IMG/VR virus record: IMGVR_UViG_3300029787_000002
Location: 105,643 to 169,642 of that record
DNA length: 64,000 bases
Source of the DNA: a virus
Reading direction: 5' to 3' (one strand)
The translations under genes were made by a program, and so were the position numbers. The notes under the pieces were generated by a model, which was not told the origin of the DNA, did no database searches, and saw only the letters and a program-made list of their open reading frames with translations. This document shows, in pieces, positions 61,301 to 64,000 of the stretch (positions are counted from its first letter, which is position 1; each line of letters opens with the position of its first letter).

Positions 61301-63202
61301 GCATATTGTGAAGTTGAATCTGTCACTCTCAACGAGGGTCTAGTTGCACAGGTCTACTCCAGATTTAGAATTGATGGTGATATCACTGATGGTCCTTTCA
61401 CTATGAATGAAGTTGTTGCCAAGCAAGGTGCACCTTCGATCACGGGTGTTGTTTACGGGTTCCATGAGGATGCTAACTTCAAGTATCTTGATGTTAAGAT
61501 TACAGCAGGTCCTTGGGCAATTACAGATAACGTTGTTGGTGCAACTAACTCTACAACTGCTCAAATCAGTGCTATTGAAACTCGTGTTCATATCATTAAT
61601 CTGAAGGGTGACTTTGTTGCTGACATTCCATTCAAAGGTTATACCTCTGGTGCTACTGCACAACCTACTTCATTCTTGAAGACAGAAGCAGCAATTACTG
61701 ATAATACTGGTGGTAAGTTGACTGTTGATACTGCATCTCTCTTAGGTAACTTTGAGACAACTGCAGTTGTTTATCCTTCATCTTCCAGACAGTATATTAC
61801 GGTTTCTAAGTACGCAGGTCTGGACATCGGTGTTGGTGACAGAATCGCATCTGTCGGATACAAGAGATTTGGTATTAATATTATCAGTGGACTTAATAAC
61901 TTCACTGTTGGTAACAGACTTTATAAGGTTGTATCTGGTGTTCAAGATTCTGCCACATACGGTATCATTACTGATGTAGACATTGCAAATAACTACGTCT
62001 ACATGGTTGAGTATCAAGGAACATTTACTCAGGGTGATCAGATTGGTGATTACGGGTTAGCAGCAACATTCCCCGTGGGATATGCTTCTATCGCAACTAT
62101 CGTTACAACTGCAGGTGCAGGTGCTGCTCTCGTACAGGATGTACGTCCAGACGGTGTTAACAAGCGTCTGTATCTAAGTGATGTCGCAGGAACATTCGGT
62201 GTTAGAGATGCTATCAAGGGACCTGATTCATATGGTTCTGTCATCGTCACTCAAGTTGATCTTAAGGCAAGAGTCAAGAGATCCTTCAAGGGATTTGATG
62301 GTACACAGACTACATTCAATCTGTCACAGAACAATGGTACCTCATACCTCCCAGATCCTGCAGGACATCTCCTAGTCTTCGTTAATGGTATCTTACAACC
62401 CCCAGGTGCTACAAACGCATACACAGCGTTCTCTAACCAGATTCAGTTTACTGAAGCACCTGATCTTGGAGCATCCTTCACTGGATTCTACATTGGTAAA
62501 CTTAGACAGTTGGATGACATCTCATTCGAGTTTGACTCATTGAGACAGTCCTTCAACCTTAAGCGTAATGACGTGTTCTACTCCTTGACACTGACTGATG
62601 GTGTTCAGTCTAGTGTGATCAGACCTGAGAACAACATCATCTGTTCGCTCAACGGTGTGATCCAAGAACCTGGAGTTGGTTTTGAGATTGTTGGTTCTAG
62701 AATCATCTTCTCTGAGATTCCTAGATTCGGATCTACTTTCGTCGCATTCTCTTACGTTGGTTCTGAGGCAGACGTTGATGCTGCTGAAGTTGTACCACCG
62801 ATTGAACCTGGTGACTTTATTGACATTCAGGGTGAGACTTCAGATAGAGAAGTTGCTGTTATTGAATCATCAAACTCTCTAATCACATTTGATTATCTTG
62901 GATCTGTATTCGGTCAGAACGCATCTGCAACTGCGCTCTTGACATCTGGATTCATTGACACAGTTCAAGTCACTGGTGGAGGTTCTGGATATACTTCTAG
63001 ACCTACCGTAAGAATCGACTCCATCTCTGGATTCGAGGGAAACATTCGTGCCTTGGTTGGTGTTGCAGGTGTTGAACTCAGTGCAACTGGTTCTGGATAT
63101 CAAAATCCAGGCATCAGCGTTGACACTGTTGTTCCTGATGATTATGTTGCTCCTGACCTTTCAACTTACGGTGAAGAGTTAGTAGACCCCGAAACCCCAT
63201 AA
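43382..63202 (+). CDS. Giant 6,606-aa virion protein: gp7-like N-terminus, repeats, propeller, YHYH and LamG-like domains
   Basis: This is one uninterrupted 19.8-kb gene, about 700 kDa. Residues 1-50 (FIGSEYPLFNKFLEYYYKSQ) and about 653-745 (KTIKDFYSSKGTSFSIAYLF, YPKDQIIKPS) match the gp7-like wedge domain of marine phages. GSGY...P beta repeats fill about 306-620, 1120-1340 and 3006-3243. A YHYH-like block (GWAFDGNPIYGPYGYSD) is near 1425. Beta-propeller-like SBBP units span about 1820-2200. LamG-like domains are near 2258-2406 and 4197-4340. A six-copy SLTFTC...TYPRSTDP module lies at about 4129-5040. The C-terminal part has fibre-type VFVNGILQPPG units. It probably combines wedge and side-fibre roles. 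No frameshift is evident. Confidence 0.72.
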   Translation: MNINKVSQSIESQSPDFIGSEYPLFNKFLEYYYKSQEKTGLGQNILNNFLQYLDIDKLDIGILDGATTLVEAITDSSDKIVVESINPFLETNGSILVGDEVIYYEGVDKSPEISLSPGISYEQVKLKWTTLASLINSFDGTTTAFAITSQDSPIAPPSAQHLVVSLYGNILVPNIDYTVSGSNIVFTTAPRTKIPADDAGSTYIFYLSGFVENTIYGLDNLSGAFGDGKKQFSLTRNGVKYEPEVEEYLNVIYDNRLLVPKVDYFIDEDQFVFKVAPLNGRFLSIHAIEAPIPSFGSGAVGFSRINDNGLLTSVSSSAIGTGYRFEYPPQVSIDSEQGSGAAATALVNGLKSITLLEGGRGYSTTNPPVVQVQSPTKTGSSQATISATVTDGSVTALSITNSGSGYTFTPRITFVQPGGAKLGTPVITNEQVTSIPVTDGGFGYTTAPTVYIDESTGSNPIKAALRANLTEGKVTSISILNAGQGYTTVPRVAIVDPVGAQVLQTVVDGDGRVIRIELLNGGGGYDDVPSVYIVDNRTNGGTGATAVASIFNGRITDLNITNFGSGYSAANPPEIVIQAPPQAKASVEIGLNEVTGFVVTESGKGYNKAAFTGCARAASGITKYTETGNAVFSNNTTAASAAVGSSVKCLDALFVKRLLDKYTEQFLPDVPELDYSKIDVRTSIKTIKDFYSSKGTSFSIAYLFKLLYGETVTVTYPKDQIIKPSAATWSIDTILRATLVSGNAENIRDGLLTQEADIADPNVTAASALVENYISIKTSDVEIFELVLSEETIVGTFTVPYKTKLAEPLNQTDSIITVDSTIGWPERNGEFVIGGGTTTELVQYKEKSLNQFIECTRSANGIVEDWDSATQVASNFTVYVNRGTTQEVVLNVVGIVDAQQTVLTDTGSYYLPGDKLAVSKLGGTSIDPHLTTWLYNVKKLINVSTVVFGGVNNRFATITCSNNHGLLVGDQVTVYGANPIIYNGTFLVTSRDSATVFQYQLPQPATVVPQGNILVSVDLNKGKSTSTAVLNAIGPYTTNVQNSFFNTNYAYLASTGIPNYNIGPFPGSALLPGNQRKLNRFPITSTTISTKNTVSPGPIGTWVNGVSIWSYKSTLKKTFGAVTSVAITNAGKEYDAASPPVLTISGGGGTGATAAVVVNGSVNEITVSTGGSGFTSSPLVSIVGGGGSGASATAIITKGVVSRILINSGGSGYTSQPSITVVGGGGTGAAATASVRGPIQSVSVGSGGSSYTSTPTVSLSSGSGAVAQAIVQNGRIISIAIISAGSGYTTAPEITIQGEGFGAVARASIDTDGENAGRVTSISIINRGIGYLQGTTIINLNSVGSEATFTANVFEWTYNLQSTTTFDTAKGSVFEGFNNQYGGEYAHLSNPQTLRYILGDNLFENASGVIKEQEDGLLHSPIIGWAFDGNPIYGPYGYSDPTDQSSAIQKLNTSYRLKTNLVYNVDSNPNPVRTAGPLLSAEAAGKFVEDYEYVFGLGALDQYNGRFCKTPEYPEGRYSYFVTIDATDDGNPLFPYVMGPSFNSVVDSWNLNASAQQQNIPTGVVRYRDPYENVDIDVERAPNASTNALTLENGDVLLFDIEDEDRSGVIEADETADPDQVFEESPLQLFDYFPKVKFDSKVDIEVETTTKFEDASVTGFTVENPGISYQVNDRLIFDNTDTDGSGVSARISRIKGEAVEAYTFENVSGNNFGVLTTVNPHNLQAGDSVFIDYTPVMDSTNKTFVVRQFKGIEEIVVNQTGSGYNTDIPPTIIIDGNGTGGRLEAVVTSVGSIENVNIINSGYGYTSNPRVILSHPQVFKKADYYVAKFTNRNYVRISDVYINDSKETYICGKTYDAASNDVAFIAKLSATGVKEWEASLELPGGQQDSEFLKLYVDGKSIWVVGQNSPNSVILSSYNPDVILCKYTEAANGLSAALTFQKGYAGISGSTRGDFITAIKKYSDTRFIIGGYTNTNSGAPYDAFIASIDTSGNFAIKRKIASSNKSEKITDIVIDGTDVYASLELAATQSNADIDTGVAKIAFGVNTISVTWIKQFANSLYSIMDTSLAIDEFKELYVTGGLRLKSDDTTRDSFWVGKIDANGTFIWNYRYLAPTGGSITVTPSSAIDIFGDLNIAFTSTNNTNTLPTVDTVKIGYDGKIKNHTTNQFTQNNTEGITAYSVDVDNSGDINIVGQTQWNRNEFIFPFTAGSNADTTTHYTLTSTSTNNSITYANDVAKIHGYATGATTWTQGNLQITSAQLGARLNSDFTVEMMIYKDTNTSSLTGGSITQHTLLAIGDAEEATGGLWLYYDVSSGYLELVVTNATTKLNSASGAGQSSLNNMFADNTWQFIGLKKEGNVFTVYVNGIQAIQSTVPSTALGSKHLYVGQIPGRSGSAGNFRINEQGQFHVDNFRLRNRAITPTVPSDVSAFPTAGGFGLQYTWTDTAWFTTNLNRYDFIDYDGFSLKIDKNADAARIGTVSTQTNTQLGFTRTAVTPVTGSTLTMQNTGYALSEAGFQSLDFDDATINMTPATETLTYTQDVWSSRTATVPSPGSQKLNVSAVVKDRYFFKVTPTTKIDNIQELTINQSFRFTVGSKLRLNNAAGTFVNSGYIVRVDDANNKVYLAVNNNTWTDDTATGNLVTEQFSEQSTYGIVGPIPNDINVIEGYTFPLVNNTTPGTFDIDLDKYNLDGTYNAAGSQNLDSFAKFKPFATIDYSVRIDEVGGSSPFIVGSVVQLTSSDISFNAAYSTTQITNLTGVTKITLVANLDKILQVSSVANSDEVYVITSTSHYLSAGDVLYVDGNPSQTVGSVVYDEYDGAFPVDRVISPLEFTYKLNQAAVTSPATTAGNVNIFMKSPTLKMYYGHQYIFDLSHSSLLGGNLSFAKDSLYKLEYSFNSIERVGTPGVTGAGSPTPSVKLKVDPTIVTNISYYFDPSRTGSDSPVVPGSYLDVVDSPYKGNFVISSVAGQTITRGADIIKFPLLNEPEGAADINQASYATSSLRAVGSINAVRIVNPGGFYTRLPVVTGIQSTRQIERIQINDPGTEYAVGQYTSVPIAGDGEGGFVTINVADGQDANGVTIPGQIQLVTVTSPGKGYTTASIDIESVSGILGSGLTGSGAEVVVVIPPFGSGASIFTQGSSVGKIKKLKNNNFGYDYPHDYTLRPEITFPINAQLTSTSILDSITVTDPGTGYSQAPAVVITGGGGSGAIAEATTKNGRLDTIIVKDPGAGYSSTPTVSLRSSFNYVVNLDLGLLQFAFPHGITNGSAVTLNVVDTGDGVAYPLSAGATGRLNGTTTYYAIAGSANSLENDQLKLAITSANASLGDALAYVNAGTGRQQVLTESFGGAATANVITSTFLEGELVYQGESLSTSTATGYVSTNAGWQVGPRVLKIVDYTGEFSTGQRITGVISKSSGIMTDIKVAKGVLEIGSVTKTTGQFIDDVGKPSEIIQKIQDSYYYQDFSYAVKSAVSIGEWKEILIKNVHPASFKVFGELDLNDYGFIPNKETFFQLTKSVELARDAIVPNIQNFALVEPVYSEFNNTEVLFRQKRLTSSENILTSVVQRLDDISTQFDGQKISFPLTVDGNNVVANANQLMIVLNGVVQTPGTAFEIQGDSVVFAEPPQPPASVKYVNVSINQIATVALTFNNISGIFPTAGMTVVGTSSQARLTVTTVVGNTINGFITQGTYTIGELVTVGATGFAANVATVTSISNIGLFVFGENITNLTGDTAKVEQINLASGAETPLAQLRYTIGAATTSIEMVAYKTDNTGTDYPVTPGVFVAATNYQLGSEIFRVDSVTQNNDSTTLVITRGQNGTTPVSHQEDAPSYSTDISITNALTLSKIAGTYQSTPGLFDIQLNDVIIGAQSGVVARVTQTSTYQDPTTQEFIGQVNISEGSSFFGLLFNRITSQTYPNVVLDDISKSQIGIVDFTDNSTAFDSSFPANEQINNYVIPYDNLTGTFQENEYIRNYKIEYGNNQGEFLPTESAKIRKLTFTDRIGSGFFQAGQIIRSRDTKAEVIGANSARSTIFLGKVGRSQRGGLDYNIPTWEGEAQIDTSTKKFGTASLLLGRANHTHTFVSGVANAIQASNGATSTHTAVAGTTYDPEAGTLVINIGTHSLTTSNKVTIADGGLTFTCTADSNTTNHPYPRSTDPASGQALTISAVTSTTITVDVGVAQVSLDYLSVDSSSDFAWGTAGYTIELYIKAAASSISGIHSILDFRTASTDAAGHLYLNAGQVRYNVSNSDIVTSGATTIAQDTWTHIAVQRTSTTVKIFINGAEAGTGTDSTNYAAKPFVLGASYALGNAFYGHIDELRLSATTRYSTIPFTPVNGIFQGDTNTKILWHFDGADKQVFLEDWSGTQDFTINEYINNDAIRATARLIGGVHKFVSASSNAVSVTGSSSFTPTAVDYDAITGSMEINIGSHSYTTSDTITIAANSLTFTCSKDNHATQHTYPRLTDPSYGATLTITAVTGTTITVNVGVASRGFNKKTHRYINASDNLILNKDFIAQEAVYIMKARYPFFTVLGGEVNCEDDVKDIVSAMIEDFRNGSNSHIWDAAALYVNRTTNPITLLHVSDDLKESLYVLETVGKLLKYVITNTPWDVQGDHGFTQKFDTTITESDYLSQSVTQFTPTGATYNPATGDMVITSSSHNLVSDTTITASNATYDATTGVLVITSNGHNLENGDSIQLADNSLTFTCTMDGNATNHTYPRPNDPAAQGWLEVSNKTTNTFEVNVGKSPIVNYQPTTGTTYDPATGLLKMFIGDHNLAVGTNIKLTTDSLSFTCTTDGNTSVKTYPRASGTGANSGTPDPAYNTSIAIVADGVSSTATGASYNTSSGVLVITQNAHGFVVGDKIRIVDNSLSFTCTKDGNHETKTYPRSTDPFSGRWLRISAKTDNTFTVNVGSSSAADQYVHTFVSAAANGIIKRDNSITVNVGTSSDTTAHTFVSATSNAVVTGGSYTHSFVSATTNGITKAGDAVFLADGAISFTCSKDGNQKITAYPRSTDPASKQVLKISAHTTNTFTVNVGPSSADDQYTHTFSSAVTNGITKSEYSLTDCADVITTADNLLDIITDTLTYASAASPVDYLATVTKSLPAYEFVGGTVNSFSEIPFVVDYHNGTTDQIYTNQIDEDARGRFRDAANLIRANRKVIVDKAAFDMLTRYPDLALSMPRNANGTSTDGTLRCKTDLGLILDGLADDVYDGGNLETITAANFYIGNSGELQHIRLQVWQSVYAHERLGFYAKQAVTGDLDYTNTDGIIVGDWGITNDAGGCANVKTAIDNLVTTINDIIAPTGADFEVAADRLYFNRNFIAEEITGLITTEFTYLLNGVQYQAFTYPDGALGESKCQRDLKLIIESAISDLQTGGNNSIIDAIAKYLTAALTLNIVDGVEQELLATVYGIEQLSSLGEKAIDNLLYANGEDTGGTAGAYSALHTDDAAVRDSLSLSSAITVKNRWKELIELAINILAPAKQIGRSAAKHILYNRNYFLQEIQTQTLAQFGAGSWTYNDFVNTTVNDIVHDLITTDTKKKTTAYNITIQSVSSTAFQVGEVVRSNIGGYATVLEYDSDTNFFVVGPFTGTAWVATNTLTGKTSGATATISSGGVGSSYDWYTEVANVRTLASARLITSNISGQIAGTNLWTNPEAYGINWTPTTNVTITDNQGLAPDDTQTAEDVTPNSGQNGQHEINRDYNLTAFETFDSGTVTFDTTNESFDTGSPGTSATQQFTFSGFVKESGSQSIRFQLQLDPGGAGEQNAFFDLNLTNGTTGTVFTPQGGITADAFGAIPLGNGWYRCYITCTFSFGFNTLRSKFIIKSGSGATVWTGDASTGILVWGAKLTKGALDPYQAQSGKTFFSDTEFNTKNYILELLQQYMIATLDNSLTSPSTSAGFYSFYSSTDAANYTKASVSAMLRTNLRIITNQLSNDTSYIGITTYNGIAIPTKAYGNAVVPVGVNGGLNPADFVYGLLSNAYCEVESVTLNEGLVAQVYSRFRIDGDITDGPFTMNEVVAKQGAPSITGVVYGFHEDANFKYLDVKITAGPWAITDNVVGATNSTTAQISAIETRVHIINLKGDFVADIPFKGYTSGATAQPTSFLKTEAAITDNTGGKLTVDTASLLGNFETTAVVYPSSSRQYITVSKYAGLDIGVGDRIASVGYKRFGINIISGLNNFTVGNRLYKVVSGVQDSATYGIITDVDIANNYVYMVEYQGTFTQGDQIGDYGLAATFPVGYASIATIVTTAGAGAALVQDVRPDGVNKRLYLSDVAGTFGVRDAIKGPDSYGSVIVTQVDLKARVKRSFKGFDGTQTTFNLSQNNGTSYLPDPAGHLLVFVNGILQPPGATNAYTAFSNQIQFTEAPDLGASFTGFYIGKLRQLDDISFEFDSLRQSFNLKRNDVFYSLTLTDGVQSSVIRPENNIICSLNGVIQEPGVGFEIVGSRIIFSEIPRFGSTFVAFSYVGSEADVDAAEVVPPIEPGDFIDIQGETSDREVAVIESSNSLITFDYLGSVFGQNASATALLTSGFIDTVQVTGGGSGYTSRPTVRIDSISGFEGNIRALVGVAGVELSATGSGYQNPGISVDTVVPDDYVAPDLSTYGEELVDPETP
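55750..58480 (+). repeat. Six diverged copies of a beta module inside the giant gene
   Basis: The units start near nt 55768, 56694, 57466, 57722, 57966 and 58340. Each reads (S/I)L(T/S)FTC-x-DGN-x4-TYPRSTDP and ends TVNVG, often followed by HTF(V/S)SAxxNGI. They are diverged at the DNA level, so likely old internal duplications. Confidence 0.7.
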
Positions 63203-63205
63203 ATA
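63198..63205 (+). promoter_or_regulatory. T4-like late promoter (CATAAATA)
   Basis: CATAAATA overlaps the stop of the giant gene and precedes the next structural gene by 20 nt. Confidence 0.65.
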
Positions 63206-63225
63206 ACTAAAAATCGTAGCGAGTA

Positions 63226-64000
63226 ATGGCTAAGCAAACTCTTGGTCTTGGCACATCGGCAAATGACAACACAGGGGATACCCTGCGAGTCGGTGGCGAT
63301 AAAGTCAATGACAACTTCAATGAAATCTATGCAGCGTTAGGTAATGGTACGACACTTACTGTCGATACCACTAACCCTGCTGTAGGACAAGTATTAAGAT
63401 ATAACGGTGCCACATTTTTGCCATCGGATTACACCAACCTGACTGCAGCGTTGGATGTAAATGGTAATAGTATCATCTCCTCTTCAAACGGTAATATCCC
63501 AATCGCTACGAACGGAACTGGCGATATTACTCTTGCTGCAGGTGGTATTACTTCTACTTTCGATGGTGCTACTGGCACGGTTGATTTCCCAACTTCAATT
63601 TCTTATAAGAACGAATATAACGCATTAGGTAGTGCTCCCGCTGCAGCAACCTATACTGGTTATTATTTCACGGTTAATGGTGATGATAACCCATATGTAA
63701 ACATTAATATTACTGCAGGTGGTGTTGGAGATACAAGAGCAAAGTTACTTACTGAATATTCTAGTGTTAACTTATTAACCGATATTGATACAACCACCAC
63801 ACCTCCTACTAATGGTCAGGTTCTTAAGTGGAATACTGCTAATTCTAAATGGTTACCTGGAGATGACTCTGCAGGTATTGGTAGTATTAACGTGTTCGCT
63901 TCTGTTGCAGGTGATACAGGATCAACAACAGCAAATAGTCAAACAGATACATTAACTATTGCAGGTGGTAGTAACATTACTACTGCAGTCGTCGGAGACA
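63226..64000 (+). CDS. Virion structural / fibre protein, 3' truncated by window end
   Basis: The reading runs open from ATG 63226 (MAKQTLGLGTSANDNTGDTL) to the end of the window, at least 258 aa. The opening GTSANDNTGDTLRVGGDKVN and NDNFNEIYAALGNG is a standard cyanophage structural-protein start. It is followed by fibre-like Thr/Gly-rich units (SSNGNIPIATNGTGDITLAA). It sits behind a late promoter that overlaps the giant's stop. The length and C-terminus are unknown. Confidence 0.7.
   Translation, partial: MAKQTLGLGTSANDNTGDTLRVGGDKVNDNFNEIYAALGNGTTLTVDTTNPAVGQVLRYNGATFLPSDYTNLTAALDVNGNSIISSSNGNIPIATNGTGDITLAAGGITSTFDGATGTVDFPTSISYKNEYNALGSAPAAATYTGYYFTVNGDDNPYVNINITAGGVGDTRAKLLTEYSSVNLLTDIDTTTTPPTNGQVLKWNTANSKWLPGDDSAGIGSINVFASVAGDTGSTTANSQTDTLTIAGGSNITTAVVGD

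Noticed and set aside
1-64000. Genes on the minus strand
   Set aside because: All minus-strand frames are short (142 aa or less), sit opposite strong plus-strand genes and lack recognisable motifs or ribosome sites.
1-64000. CRISPR arrays, insertion sequences, integrase or attachment sites
   Set aside because: No regularly spaced identical repeats, transposase or integrase motifs were seen. The tRNA lacks a flanking integrase or duplicated 3' end.

Overview
The window is part of a tailed phage genome of the T4-like cyanophage type (contractile-tailed, infecting marine Synechococcus or Prochlorococcus). The evidence is a set of T4-type baseplate genes (gp25, gp6, a gp5-like OB-fold hub and a gp27-like hub), cyanophage-style fibre proteins, T4-like late promoter motifs (TATAAATA / CTAAATA), and two host-derived auxiliary genes with cyanobacterial targets: cp12 (Calvin-cycle inhibitor) and cpeT (bilin lyase). 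Every gene I can support lies on the + strand. The window cuts a gene at each end.

Layout. (1) 1-6.1 kb: central baseplate/hub block, with an M23 peptidase, a gp27-like hub protein, the overlapping cp12-cpeT pair and a gp5-like hub. (2) 6.1-8.8 kb: a sigma70-type promoter, several small genes, a secreted HEXXH metallopeptidase, a tRNA-Leu(UAA) and two conserved-looking unknowns. (3) 8.8-26.3 kb: virion structural and fibre genes, mostly behind late promoters. They include a run of paralogous fibres with a shared QRP...TG.IR(F/Y)NT motif and a glycine-rich adhesin. Interspersed are 2OG-Fe(II) oxygenases and a U32-like/methyltransferase fusion. (4) 26.3-37.6 kb: dozens of short, tightly packed, often overlapping genes of unknown function, plus one SF2 helicase. 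This part looks like an early or host-takeover region. It is punctuated by eight copies of one promoter architecture: an imperfect 24-bp dyad, then 28-30 nt (29 in six copies), then a TATAAT-like -10, then often an AAACAAA leader. One copy drives a predicted, highly structured RNA of about 155 nt. (5) 37.6-64 kb: second baseplate block, with a structural protein, a PAAR-like tip protein, gp25, gp6, a 6,606-residue gp7-like/fibre giant, and the start of another structural gene.

How it fits together. The late promoters, many overlapping the upstream stop codon, should express the virion genes and, unexpectedly, cp12-cpeT. The dyad promoters should express the small-gene region under a shared, probably activator-dependent or repressor-controlled programme. 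Functions named here come from motif recognition by eye. No database search was possible, and most of the small genes remain unassigned.
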